From positions 106,860 through 170,859 of the forward strand of contig CAYRHN010000009.1 of assembly GCA_964424115.1 (NCBI GenBank): DNA of 64,000 nt, given 5' to 3'. A program made the translations under genes and the position numbers. Below are positions 42,602 through 51,534 of this stretch, piece after piece; within the stretch, counting starts at the first letter, position 1; each line of letters starts with the position of its first letter. Source of the DNA: CAYRHN01 sp964424115 (GTDB lineage Bacteria > Chloroflexota > Anaerolineae > Anaerolineales > Anaerolineaceae). Under the pieces are notes generated by a model. The model did no database searches. It was not told where the DNA came from and worked only from the letters and a program-made list of their open reading frames with translations.

Positions 42602-42630
42602 ATTATACGGTAATGGCAGAAGTGTGACAA
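42602..42630 (-). promoter_or_regulatory. Sigma70-type promoter of the small membrane protein
   Basis: On the minus strand TTGTCA (42630-42625), a 17-base spacer and a consensus TATAAT (42607-42602) precede the gene starting at 42558. The leader is about 37 bases. Confidence 0.75.
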
Positions 42631-42684
42631 GTTATCCGGTCAAGATAAGGACTAATTTCCCTAACCCTGCACGCCTGCCTGTCG

Positions 42685-42690
42685 TATAAT
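42685..42690 (+). promoter_or_regulatory. hutU: Probable -10 box of hutU
   Basis: A consensus TATAAT lies 46 bases before the hutU start, but no good -35 element is visible at the expected distance, so an activator could be involved. The region from 42559 to 42736 is a divergent promoter region. Confidence 0.5.
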
Positions 42691-42736
42691 CTAATGCAAC
42701 AATGATCGATAAGATTCATATTCTTGGAGGTTCGAC

Positions 42737-44392
42737 ATGACCGGTTCTCGAACAGTGCGCGCGCCGCGCGGCACCCAATTAACTTGTAAGTCCTGGCTGA
42801 CCGAAGCCGTCTATCGTATGATCCAGAACAACCTGGATCCGGAGGTGGCGGAGCGGCCGGAAGATCTGGTAGTATACGGCGGGCGCGGACAAGCCGCCCG
42901 CAGTTGGGAAGCCTTCGACGCCATCCTCGAATCGCTCAAGAACCTTGAAGACAATGAAACCCTCCTGGTTCAATCCGGCAAGCCAGTCGCCATTTTTAAG
43001 ACTCACCCGGATGCCCCGCGCGTTTTGATCGCCAATTCCAACCTGGTGCCGCATTGGGCCACGCAGGAACACTTTGATAAACTGGCTGCCCAGGGATTGA
43101 TCATGTACGGGCAAATGACCGCCGGTTCGTGGATCTATATTGGCACGCAGGGTATTCTGCAGGGCACCTACGAGACCCTGGCAGCCCTGGCGGCGCAGCG
43201 CGGCTGGCCCTCCCTAAAAGGTAAGTTGGTTCTCACTGCCGGCCTGGGTGGGATGGGTGGCGCCCAGCCCCTGGCAATTACCATGAATGAAGGCGTTGGT
43301 CTGGTAGTTGAGGTTGATCCTGCCCGCGCCCACCGCCGCCAAGAGATCGGCTACGTCGATCTGGTGGTCGATACCCTTGAAGAAGCCATGACCCTGGTGG
43401 AAGAAGCTTGCGACCAGGGCAAACCGCTTTCGGTCGGCCTGGTAGCCAATGCCGCGGAAATCTATCCGGAATTGGTCGCGCGCGGGGTGATCCCGGATGT
43501 GGTTACCGACCAAACCCCAGCCCATGATATTTCTATGTACATTCCCACCGGAGTGAATATGGCCCAGGCTGCAGCCCTGCGCAAAGAAAACCCCGCCGAA
43601 TATAACCGGCGATCACAGGAATCCATGGCTCGTCACGTCCAGGCCATGCTGGAAATGCAGCGCCGCGGCGCCGAGGTCTTTGACTATGGCAACAACTTGC
43701 GCCAACGCGCCTTTGATTACGGCGTCAAGGATGCTTTCAACTTCCCTGGTTTTGTACCCGCTTATATCCGCCCCTTGTTCTGTGAGGGCAAAGGCCCCTT
43801 CCGCTGGGTGGCGCTCTCCGGCGACCCGGAGGATATCTACCGCACCGATGAGGCGGTGATGGAATTATTCCCCAATGATGAACACCTGCACCGTTGGTTG
43901 AAAATGGCCCGCCAAAAAGTACCTTTCCAGGGCTTGCCCTCCCGCATTTGCTGGCTGGGATATGGCGAGCGTCATCTGGCTGGGTTGAAATTCAACGAAA
44001 TGGTTGCGAAAGGCATCCTCAAAGCCCCCATTGTCATAGGCCGCGACCACCTTGATTCCGGTTCAGTCGCCTCCCCCAACCGCGAGACCGAGGGCATGCG
44101 CGACGGCACCGATGCAGTCAGCGATTGGCCCATTCTCAACGCGCTGATCAACGCGGTTAACGGCGCCACGTGGGTTTCCTTCCATCACGGCGGCGGGGTG
44201 GGCATTGGCTACAGCCAGCATGCCGGGCAAGTGATCGTCGCCGACGGCACCCCCGCGGCTGCTCGCCGCCTGGAACGCGTGCTCACCTCCGATCCCGGCA
44301 TGGGTGTGGTGCGCCATGCGGACGCCGGTTATCCTGAAGCCATTGCGGCCGCTCGCCAGCGCGGGGTAAAAATCCCCATGCTGAAGGATTAA
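42737..44392 (+). CDS. hutU: Urocanate hydratase
   Basis: The 551-residue protein converts urocanate to imidazolonepropionate, the second step of histidine degradation, using tightly bound NAD as an electrophile. GGMGGAQPLAITMN and YGNNLRQRAFDYG are characteristic of the urocanase fold, and the catalytic Cys region is IRPLFCEGKGPFRWVALSG. VSFHHGGGVGIGYSQHAGQV near the end is also hallmark. The length fits the family. GGAGG precedes the ATG. hutH, hutI and the formimino-glutamate enzyme are not in the window, so it is a lone hut gene here. Confidence 0.97.
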   Translation: MTGSRTVRAPRGTQLTCKSWLTEAVYRMIQNNLDPEVAERPEDLVVYGGRGQAARSWEAFDAILESLKNLEDNETLLVQSGKPVAIFKTHPDAPRVLIANSNLVPHWATQEHFDKLAAQGLIMYGQMTAGSWIYIGTQGILQGTYETLAALAAQRGWPSLKGKLVLTAGLGGMGGAQPLAITMNEGVGLVVEVDPARAHRRQEIGYVDLVVDTLEEAMTLVEEACDQGKPLSVGLVANAAEIYPELVARGVIPDVVTDQTPAHDISMYIPTGVNMAQAAALRKENPAEYNRRSQESMARHVQAMLEMQRRGAEVFDYGNNLRQRAFDYGVKDAFNFPGFVPAYIRPLFCEGKGPFRWVALSGDPEDIYRTDEAVMELFPNDEHLHRWLKMARQKVPFQGLPSRICWLGYGERHLAGLKFNEMVAKGILKAPIVIGRDHLDSGSVASPNRETEGMRDGTDAVSDWPILNALINAVNGATWVSFHHGGGVGIGYSQHAGQVIVADGTPAAARRLERVLTSDPGMGVVRHADAGYPEAIAAARQRGVKIPMLKD

Positions 44393-44397
44393 GCTGC

Positions 44398-44766
44398 ATG
44401 CGCAGCAGCCGGGTTCAATCGCGGAGCAAGATCTTCTGGTTCGTGGTCAGCCTTCTGGCGGGCATCGTCCTGGGTCTGATCTACGGCTGGTTGATCAATC
44501 CAGCCCGGCTGGTTGACGCTTCTCCCGACACCCTGCGCAAGGATTACCAGGCCGACTACGCTTTGATGGTCGCTGAAACCTACGCCCGTGAAGGGGATGT
44601 TGAACTGGCTGCTCGTCGCTTGGCTTTGCTGGGCAGCCAATCGCCTGTACGTATCGTACAACGCGCCATCTTGGATGGGCAAGAATTGGGGTTTGCCTCG
44701 GCTGATCTGGAAACCCTCGGTGGCCTGCTGCAAAGGCTACAGGTCTACCAGGAGCAGCAGCCATGA
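44398..44766 (+). CDS. Single-span membrane protein, paralogue 1
   Basis: The 122-residue protein has a basic N-terminus, one transmembrane helix (IFWFVVSLLAGIVLGLIYGWLI) ending in NPARLVDASPDTLRKDYQADY, then a helical region. The same helix-loop-helix pattern recurs in the next gene, overlapping by 4 bases. The family is not recognised. It starts 5 bases after hutU and may share its transcript. Confidence 0.7.
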   Translation: MRSSRVQSRSKIFWFVVSLLAGIVLGLIYGWLINPARLVDASPDTLRKDYQADYALMVAETYAREGDVELAARRLALLGSQSPVRIVQRAILDGQELGFASADLETLGGLLQRLQVYQEQQP

Positions 44767-45620
44767 GACGCAAACGCATTCCTTCCTGGTTATTGCTGGC
44801 AGGCCTGGCAGCTGGCTTATTGCTGGGGGTGGCCTATACCTGGCTGATCAGCCCGGTAAAATACACCGATACCGCTCCCGCCAATCTACGCGAAGATTTT
44901 AAGAACCAGTATCGCTCGGCCATTGCCTTGGCGTACCAATCCACTGGCAATCTGGAACGCGCCCGCGCCCGCCTGATCTTATTGGAGGATACTGGGTCTC
45001 CTCAGGTGCTTGCCTCGCAAGCCCAGCGCTTGCTGGCCGAAGGCTATCCCGCCGAAGCGGCCGCTCTGGCTCAACTCTCTGCCGACCTGCAAAACCCACC
45101 CACCGCACGCCCGCGCGCCACAATCACCCTCACCCCTTCGCCCAACCAGGGACCGACCGCCACCCTCGACCTGACCCAAACAGTGCGCACCGCCACTATT
45201 ACCCCTTCGCCCTTACCCACCCTCACCCCGCGCGCCACCTTCACTCCCCGCCCGACCCTCACACCTACCGCCACCCTTGGCGCTCCCTTTGCCTTGCAGA
45301 GCAAGCGTCAAATATGCGACCCCAGCCTGCCGCAGGGATTGTTGCAGATCGAAGTGGTTAACAGCGCAGGGAACCCGGTGCCCGGCATGCGTATCATGGT
45401 CTCCTGGTCCAACCCCAACGGAGAAGATTCCTTCTATACTGGTCTGGTTCCAGAGATCAGCCCCGGTTATGCCGATTTCCAAATGACCCCTGGGATCAAC
45501 TACACCGTCCGAGTTGGCGAAGGTGGGCAGCCAGCGGAAGGTTGGCGCACTATGGACTGCACCGCTCCCAACGGAGACACTTACCCCGGCGGCTGGTGGT
45601 TGACCTTCGCACAACCGTAA
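44763..45620 (+). CDS. Single-span membrane protein with Thr/Pro linker, paralogue 2
   Basis: The 285-residue protein begins like its neighbour: a basic start, a transmembrane helix with LLGVAYTWLISPVKYTDTAP and helices containing FKNQYRSAIALAYQSTGNLERARARL. A Thr/Pro-rich linker (about 115-175) then leads to a beta-rich C-terminal domain (about 180-285) with a Cys near residue 183 and QIEVVNSAGNPVPGMRIMVSW, like carboxypeptidase-regulatory or Ig-type domains. The domain should face outward. It ends 2 bases before the stop of the convergent kinase gene. Confidence 0.72.
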   Translation: MRRKRIPSWLLLAGLAAGLLLGVAYTWLISPVKYTDTAPANLREDFKNQYRSAIALAYQSTGNLERARARLILLEDTGSPQVLASQAQRLLAEGYPAEAAALAQLSADLQNPPTARPRATITLTPSPNQGPTATLDLTQTVRTATITPSPLPTLTPRATFTPRPTLTPTATLGAPFALQSKRQICDPSLPQGLLQIEVVNSAGNPVPGMRIMVSWSNPNGEDSFYTGLVPEISPGYADFQMTPGINYTVRVGEGGQPAEGWRTMDCTAPNGDTYPGGWWLTFAQP

Positions 45621-45622
45621 AT

Positions 45623-47557
45623 TTAACTTTCAATTACAGGCAGGATGATCGTGAAAGTGGTTCCCTGATCGACGGTGGACTCTACCCAGATCCGTCCCTG
45701 GTGGTTCTCCACGATCGATTTTACGATCGAGAGTCCCAATCCGGTCCCGGTCACCTGTCCGCTGGCATTGCTGGCACGATAGAATTTCTCGAAGATATAA
45801 GGAATATCCAGCGGTGGAATTCCAATTCCATTATCGCTAAATTTGAGGACAATCTGGTTCCCTTTTACTTCTCCTGAAACAGTCAAAGTGCCATCTTTAC
45901 GGGTATATTTGATTGCATTGTCGAGTAAATGCTCCACCATCTGGCGCATATGCACCGGGTTGGCATTGATCGGAGGGAAGACATCGGTCAACTCCATTTT
46001 CAGCACAATGCCTTTATCGTTTATCTTGGTAGAATAGCTATCCGCTGCATAGCGAATGATCTCTTCAATCTGCAAATTTTCCCGGCGGGTATCAAACCCA
46101 GATTCGATTCGCCCCAGGTTGAGTAAATCATCCACAAGGGCTGTAATGTTGTGTACACTCACCTGCACACGGTGGATGAAATCCTTTTGAATGTCAGATA
46201 ACGGTCCCACCCGCTCTACCAATTCGGCGTACCCCAGGATAGCAGTCAGCGGCGAGCGCAAGTCGTGTGAGATGGTATGGACAAAATCGGTCTTGATCCG
46301 ATCCAATTTTTTGAGGTAAGTGATGTCATTGAGCGTAATCGCCAGGCCGACCTCAGGGATGGGAGTGATCTGTGCATTGAACACCCGTCCATCTGGGACA
46401 GATAATTCTGCAAAGTTAAGCGACTTATGGCGGCTGGATTCAACCAGCTCCACCAGTTCCGGCTGCTGGAAGATCTCCGCAAAGGGTCGCCCTTCGACCT
46501 GCTCCACCCCCTCGGCCTCGCTTTTTTGCAAAAGGTTGCGTGCGCTCTGGTTGGCGATCAAAACTCGTTCCTCATTATCCAGGACAATGACTCCGTCCTG
46601 GATTTGCGCCATAATCGTCGCCAATTCACTCCGCCGGCTTTCAATGGTATCGTAATTACGGGCATTTTGGATGGCAATCACTGCATATTCCGCCAATGCT
46701 TGTAGGAGATGCAAATCCTGTTCGGTAAAATTCGAACGGCGCATGCGGTTATCCACTCCAAGCACGCCAAATACCACTCCATTGATCTCCAATGGAACAT
46801 AGACCAGGCTGTGCACCAGATAAGAGGTCTTGATCTTTTGCGGCGAGTCCTGATCCAATAAGACCGGCTTTCCAGTGGTCAATACCTGCCCAGCCAGACT
46901 ATCCTGGATCGGCAAGCGGAAGGTGCGTACGAATTCATCCTGGAAATTACGCGCCGCATGCATGTATAATTCCCCGGTGGTTTCATCCAGCAGCAGCAAA
47001 CTGCCTTCCTCCGAGGCGGTCATTTGCACCGCTGCTTCCACCACTGCGGTCAAGACGATGTTCATATCTAGAGAAGAATTGATCGTCTTCCCCAACCGGA
47101 CCAACATTTCAGCCTCATCCACCTTGCGGATCAACGAAGCCGTATCTTTCTTAAATTGGCTGGTGAACCAATCCCGGCGCAGCCTGCCTTTTTCCATCGC
47201 CGACCGAACCACTCGCATCACCTCGTCGGCACGCAACGGCAGGCAAAGTACCTCATCGATTCCCACCTTTAGAGATTGCTTCAACACCTCATTGGTTTCC
47301 TGACGCACCAAAAGGATCACCGAGCACAACGGCAGGCGCTGTAACACCTCCGCTGCCAGGGTCCAGGGACCGCCTTCTACCAGGCTTTCTCCCAAAATTG
47401 CAACCACGGGCGTATGCTCAAGAATATAGCTCTGCAGGGCAACTGCGCTATCCAGAACTTCCACCGGCATTCCCAGTGGCGAAAGCATTCGCTGCAACAG
47501 CAGATTGATCTGGCTTTCTGGAGTAACAATTACAATTGAATTTTGAGAAATGGACAT
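45623..47557 (-). CDS. Sensor histidine kinase with degenerate receiver, GAF and PAS domains
   Basis: The 644-residue soluble protein has a receiver-like fold (about 1-125) that has lost the phosphoacceptor: the region reads PVVAILGESL instead of a VLLDxxMP form, and the switch Thr and the Lys are also absent. A GAF domain (about 150-290), a PAS domain (about 310-410), a HisKA domain with intact His in FVHTISHDLRSPLTAI near 430 and a HATPase with NAIKYTRKDG, DNGIGIPP and TGTGLGLSIV follow. It should autophosphorylate. The receiver probably serves only as a protein-binding module. It lies 6 bases after a related gene on the same strand, so they form an operon. Confidence 0.9.
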   Translation of the reverse strand: MSISQNSIVIVTPESQINLLLQRMLSPLGMPVEVLDSAVALQSYILEHTPVVAILGESLVEGGPWTLAAEVLQRLPLCSVILLVRQETNEVLKQSLKVGIDEVLCLPLRADEVMRVVRSAMEKGRLRRDWFTSQFKKDTASLIRKVDEAEMLVRLGKTINSSLDMNIVLTAVVEAAVQMTASEEGSLLLLDETTGELYMHAARNFQDEFVRTFRLPIQDSLAGQVLTTGKPVLLDQDSPQKIKTSYLVHSLVYVPLEINGVVFGVLGVDNRMRRSNFTEQDLHLLQALAEYAVIAIQNARNYDTIESRRSELATIMAQIQDGVIVLDNEERVLIANQSARNLLQKSEAEGVEQVEGRPFAEIFQQPELVELVESSRHKSLNFAELSVPDGRVFNAQITPIPEVGLAITLNDITYLKKLDRIKTDFVHTISHDLRSPLTAILGYAELVERVGPLSDIQKDFIHRVQVSVHNITALVDDLLNLGRIESGFDTRRENLQIEEIIRYAADSYSTKINDKGIVLKMELTDVFPPINANPVHMRQMVEHLLDNAIKYTRKDGTLTVSGEVKGNQIVLKFSDNGIGIPPLDIPYIFEKFYRASNASGQVTGTGLGLSIVKSIVENHQGRIWVESTVDQGTTFTIILPVIES

Positions 47558-47563
47558 GGTGGT

Positions 47564-49240
47564 TTACCTGAAGACCTGATCCTGATACACCAGCGGCAAT
47601 GTAACATGGATGCTGGTGCCCTGTCCGGGTTTGCTATCCACCCAGATCTTGCCCCGGTGATTTACAACAATCTCTTTCACCAGATGCAGACTGATCCCCA
47701 GCCCACTGAAGCGTTTTCCGCGTCCTGTTGGGGGCTCCACTTGCTGGTCAAAAATGCGTTCCAACTGACGGGCATCAATTCCGATGCCCGTATCGGTTAC
47801 CAGGATGTGCGCCATCCGGTCGGATGTACGCTCCAGACGAACCGTAACCTGCCCTCCGGGATTGCAGAACTTGATCGCATTACTCAGTAATGCTTCAACC
47901 ACCTGGGCGATTTGCATGGGAGCGCCTTGCACCTGGATGGCTTCTGGGGAAAGGTCGCTCACCAGGCTGACCTGGTTTTGCTGGGCGAAATGTTGGTAAT
48001 AATTAGCGGATTGACGCAGCATTTCATTCAGATTGACCTGACTGAGCGGCGAGACGCCCTGTGGGGGAGAAATGCGTGGCACCGATTCGGTGATCCGGTT
48101 GAGTGAATGCAACCCCTCCTGCAAAGCGGTCAAAGATCCCCGCTGGTCACTGTTCCAGCGCGCAGTGGGGTCTTTGGTCAGCTTATCCAGCGCATCCATT
48201 ACCTGGTTGACCGGTTGGCGTAGTTCCTTTTTCACCCCCTGGAGTAGTTCCAATCCGATTTTTTCTCCGCTTTGGGCAATTCCCACCATGCCCTGCAACG
48301 CCTGTACACGATCTTCCACATTGCGAAACAAACGCGCATTTACTAAAGAGATGGAAGCATAATCTGCCACGGCCTCCAGCAAATGCTGCTCGCTTTCACT
48401 GAATGGCGCCGGCTGCTTGCGCAAGCTGACCAGTAAACCAATCACCTGGTTTTGGGCTTTAATCGGCACAATCATCGCAGAAAGCCCGATCGAGGAAATC
48501 TTGAAGCGTTTGATCGGATCGCCGTGGATGATGAGCGTTTCGCCGGAAAGCGCCACCAGCGAGCTGATCCCATCATCCCAGGGCTTATTTAATCCCTGCG
48601 CCAACGAATCCGGTAGATTCTTTTGCGCCACCAGCACAAATGATTTGCTCGTTTCATCCCGCAGCAGGAACCAGCCGATATCTGCTTGCGTCACGCGCAC
48701 GGCTCCTTCCAACACCTTCTCAAATAAAACGCTCTGGTTGGTGATAGAGGTCATCGCCTTGCCAATAGAGAAGATAGTGGTCAATTCGCGTACCCGCGAT
48801 TGTAATTCCTGGTTGGTCTGCTGCAACTGGCGCGCCAGGCGGTCGCGTTCACGCCGGTCGCGCACCTGTTTCAACACCCGTTCCACCGAGCTGATCACCT
48901 CTGCCTCGCGCACCGGCCAGATCAGGTAATCGGTCGCCCCCAAACGAAAGGCCTGGATCGCCTCAGCTTCCATCCCCTTGCGTGCCAGCACGATCACCGG
49001 GGTTTGAATTCCTTGCGAAGAAAGCGCAACCATCAGGTCCTTACCGCTCAGGCCGGTCAGGTGTAGGCTGGTGATAATCACATCCGGTGACATCTGGATC
49101 ACTTTGGCAATGGCGTCGGTGGCATCGCTTACTACAAAAGTTTGATACCCCGCTGCTTGCAGCGCCTGGCGGCTGACCAGATCGCTGACCACCGGATCAC
49201 TTTCTACGATCAAAATTCGTTCCCGGATGCTTTTCGTCAC
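47564..49240 (-). CDS. Pseudo-histidine-kinase-like protein with degenerate receiver and GAF
   Basis: The 558-residue protein starts with a receiver fold in which the phosphoacceptor Asp is replaced by Ser (PDVIITSLHLTGLSG, near residue 57), the Thr by Ala and the Lys by Trp. A GAF domain (about 150-310) follows. The HisKA-like helix reads VKKELRQPVNQVMDAL, with Lys where the phospho-His should be. The ATPase domain keeps NAIKFCNPGG, DTGIGIDA and LGISLHLVKEIV. It may bind ATP and pair with the neighbouring kinase but is unlikely to autophosphorylate in the normal way. The start is GTG, immediately after a probable leaderless promoter. Confidence 0.86.
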   Translation of the reverse strand: MTKSIRERILIVESDPVVSDLVSRQALQAAGYQTFVVSDATDAIAKVIQMSPDVIITSLHLTGLSGKDLMVALSSQGIQTPVIVLARKGMEAEAIQAFRLGATDYLIWPVREAEVISSVERVLKQVRDRRERDRLARQLQQTNQELQSRVRELTTIFSIGKAMTSITNQSVLFEKVLEGAVRVTQADIGWFLLRDETSKSFVLVAQKNLPDSLAQGLNKPWDDGISSLVALSGETLIIHGDPIKRFKISSIGLSAMIVPIKAQNQVIGLLVSLRKQPAPFSESEQHLLEAVADYASISLVNARLFRNVEDRVQALQGMVGIAQSGEKIGLELLQGVKKELRQPVNQVMDALDKLTKDPTARWNSDQRGSLTALQEGLHSLNRITESVPRISPPQGVSPLSQVNLNEMLRQSANYYQHFAQQNQVSLVSDLSPEAIQVQGAPMQIAQVVEALLSNAIKFCNPGGQVTVRLERTSDRMAHILVTDTGIGIDARQLERIFDQQVEPPTGRGKRFSGLGISLHLVKEIVVNHRGKIWVDSKPGQGTSIHVTLPLVYQDQVFR

Positions 49241-49247
49241 GTGCTTA

Positions 49248-49256
49248 ATAATAGCA
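49248..49256 (-). promoter_or_regulatory. Extended -10 promoter of the kinase pair, leaderless layout
   Basis: Read on the minus strand, TG-C-TATTAT ends 7 bases before the GTG start at 49240. The nearest Shine-Dalgarno-like AAGGAG is 18 bases away, too far to serve this GTG. Transcription should begin at or beside the start codon. Confidence 0.5.
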
Positions 49257-49329
49257 TACTCCTTAAAAAACGGGGGATTAATCGTAAAATTCCATCAAAT
49301 TAGAGTTTCATAAGATATGGCTAAAGCCC

Positions 49330-49359
49330 TTGACTCTAACTGACCCCCGTGCATACAAT
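49330..49359 (+). promoter_or_regulatory. Promoter of the J-domain gene, leaderless layout
   Basis: TTGACT (49330-49335), an 18-base spacer and TACAAT (49354-49359) are followed after 6 bases by the ATG at 49366. Transcription would begin at the ATG itself. No ribosome-binding sequence is present, in agreement. Confidence 0.65.
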
Positions 49360-49365
49360 CAAGCC

Positions 49366-50295
49366 ATGGAATACAAAGACTACTATCAACTGTTAGGCGT
49401 TGACCGCAAGGCCACCCAGGATGAGATCAAACGCACCTACCGCAAGCTGGCGCTTAAGTTTCACCCGGACAAGAACCCCGGCGACAAGAACGCCGAGAAT
49501 AAGTTCAAGGACATCAATGAGGCCTACGAAGTGCTCGGGGACCCCAAAAAACGCGCCCGTTACGACGAGCTGGGCGAGTCATATTCTCAATGGCAACAAA
49601 CCGGCGGCCGTGGCAATTTCAACTGGGATGCCTGGCAACAAGCCGCAGGACGCTCCGGCGGGCAGCAAGTATACACTGGCAATTTGGAAGACCTTTTTGG
49701 TGGCGGCGGCTTTTCTGACTTCTTCCAACAAATCTTTGGCGGAATGGGGGGAATGCCGCGCGCCCAAACCGAAACGCGCCGCCGCGCCCGCCCTACGCAT
49801 TATGAACAACCGGTTACCATCAGCTTACAGGAAGCCTTTCACGGCACGCAGCGTATCCTGCAACTAGAAGACCGCAGACTGGAAGTGAAGATACCTGCCG
49901 GCGCACAGACGGGCACGCGCGTCCGCATGGCTGGTGCGGTGCCGCCTTCCACTGCTAACGCCCAGCCTGCCGATATCTACCTGGTAGTGGAAGTAGCCGC
50001 CGATCCAAACTTTGAACGCAATGGCGACGATCTTCATACCGAAACCCCCCTGGACCTGTACACCGCTGTCTTGGGCGGTGAAGCCCGCGTCCACACGCTC
50101 AGCGGAGACGTGGTGCTGGTCGTTCCAGCCGGAACCCAACCCGGGCAAACCTTCCGCCTTGCCGGGAAAGGTATGCCCCATTTGCGCAATCCACAAACCT
50201 TTGGCGACCTGTTCACACGCATGAAGGTCCAACTCCCGCGCAATCTTACCCCTGCGCAGCGCGCTCTCTTTGAGCAGTTGCGCCACTCCCAATAG
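49366..50295 (+). CDS. J-domain co-chaperone, CbpA/DnaJ type without zinc finger
   Basis: The 309-residue protein has an N-terminal J-domain (YKDYYQLLGVDRKATQDEIKRTY, HPD at about 32-34 in KFHPDKNPG), a Gly/Phe-rich linker (about 95-140) and two C-terminal substrate-binding beta domains. The four CxxCxGxG zinc-binding repeats of DnaJ are missing, so it is type B, as in CbpA. It stimulates Hsp70 ATP hydrolysis. dnaK and grpE are not near. The ATG at 49366 is chosen over an upstream TTG because the promoter lies between. It is followed after 17 bases by htrA. Confidence 0.93.
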   Translation: MEYKDYYQLLGVDRKATQDEIKRTYRKLALKFHPDKNPGDKNAENKFKDINEAYEVLGDPKKRARYDELGESYSQWQQTGGRGNFNWDAWQQAAGRSGGQQVYTGNLEDLFGGGGFSDFFQQIFGGMGGMPRAQTETRRRARPTHYEQPVTISLQEAFHGTQRILQLEDRRLEVKIPAGAQTGTRVRMAGAVPPSTANAQPADIYLVVEVAADPNFERNGDDLHTETPLDLYTAVLGGEARVHTLSGDVVLVVPAGTQPGQTFRLAGKGMPHLRNPQTFGDLFTRMKVQLPRNLTPAQRALFEQLRHSQ

Positions 50296-50312
50296 TTCAA
50301 AAAGAGCCGTCC

Positions 50313-51482
50313 ATGCGTAAAATAATCTCGATTTTCCTGATAATCCTGATTTTCCTGGCTTTAACCTCCTGCCAATTTAATTTCGCCCTGCCTGGAATAG
50401 TCGCACCTACTCAAACCCCACGCCCCACCGCTACCCGCATTGTTTTACCTACATCTGAACCCGCCACATTTGAGGGAAGCCTTGTTTTGCAGGATGAAAA
50501 TACACTGATCAATCTTTATCAGCAGGCATACCGCGGAGTAGTCGCCATCCTCACCCTCACCGAAGAAGGCAGCGTGTTAGGTTCCGGATTCGTGTACGAT
50601 ATGGACGGACATATCATCACCAACTACCACGTGGTAGAAGACGCCACAGTCGTAGAAGTGGATTTTGTATCCGGTTATAAAACCCGCGGCGAGGTGATTG
50701 CCACCGACCTGGATTCCGACCTGGCTATCCTCAAGGTAGAAGCCCCCTTAGAGGAGTTAGTTCCCTTGCCCATCGGCGATTCTGACCAGGTGCAGGTTGG
50801 CCAATTGGTGGCCGCTATTGGTAATCCCTTTGGTCTGTATAACACGATGACTCTGGGAATAGTTTCTGCTAAGGGGCGTTCTCTGGACTCCTATCGTTCC
50901 GACTCCACTGGCGCCAACTTTTCCGCCGGGGATCTCATCCAAACTGATGCTGCGATCAACCCCGGAAATTCCGGCGGTCCACTACTCAACCTGCGGGGTG
51001 AGGTGATCGGGATCAACACCTCCATCCGCACCACTTCCTACACCATCACCGGCGAGGCCTCGAACAGCGGCATTGGTTTTGCCACCTCTTCCAACATCCT
51101 GCACCGGGTTGTACCGGTCCTCATTGCGAAGGGGCATTACGATTATCCCTTCCTGGGTATCACCAGCCGCCCCGAGATCACTCTCCTCGAGGCCGAAGCC
51201 ATTGGTCTGTCATACAGCAGCGGCGCTTATGTCATCGAAGTCACTCCTGGTGGTCCAGCTGACCTGGCTGGGATACATGGAGCCAATCGCCAGAGTTCCA
51301 TCGCCGGGCTTCCGACTGGCGGCGACTTGATTATCGCTATTGATGGACGCCCGGTGCAGGTTTTTGCTGACGTGGTTGGCTATCTGATGGCGAATAAAAG
51401 CCCCGGCGATTCCACTGTGTTGACTATTATTCGCGGCACAGAACAAATTGATATTACCGTAACCCTGGATAAACGTCCCTGA
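50313..51482 (+). CDS. htrA: HtrA/Deg-type serine protease, lipoprotein
   Basis: The 389-residue protein starts with a lipoprotein signal ending in LTSC, followed by a Thr/Pro-rich linker. The trypsin-like domain has the triad His in ITNYHVVEDA (near 105), Asp in DLDSDLAILKV (near 136) and Ser in NPGNSGGPLLN (near 218). A single PDZ domain (about 285-389) has YVIEVTPGGPADLAG and GDLIIAIDGRPVQ. It degrades or refolds damaged proteins outside the membrane. It forms a likely stress-response operon with the J-domain gene. A strong bidirectional terminator follows the stop. Confidence 0.95.
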   Translation: MRKIISIFLIILIFLALTSCQFNFALPGIVAPTQTPRPTATRIVLPTSEPATFEGSLVLQDENTLINLYQQAYRGVVAILTLTEEGSVLGSGFVYDMDGHIITNYHVVEDATVVEVDFVSGYKTRGEVIATDLDSDLAILKVEAPLEELVPLPIGDSDQVQVGQLVAAIGNPFGLYNTMTLGIVSAKGRSLDSYRSDSTGANFSAGDLIQTDAAINPGNSGGPLLNLRGEVIGINTSIRTTSYTITGEASNSGIGFATSSNILHRVVPVLIAKGHYDYPFLGITSRPEITLLEAEAIGLSYSSGAYVIEVTPGGPADLAGIHGANRQSSIAGLPTGGDLIIAIDGRPVQVFADVVGYLMANKSPGDSTVLTIIRGTEQIDITVTLDKRP

Positions 51483-51493
51483 TCCTGACCGTC

Positions 51494-51531
51494 AAAAAAA
51501 TCCCCGGAAAACACTTCTCCGGGGATTTTTT
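51494..51531. terminator. Bidirectional terminator between htrA and the convergent gene
   Basis: A 14-bp stem (AAAAAATCCCCGGA and TCCGGGGATTTTTT) with a 9-base loop has T runs on both strands. It ends htrA on the plus strand and the coiled-coil gene on the minus strand. Confidence 0.9.
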
Positions 51532-51534
51532 CAT

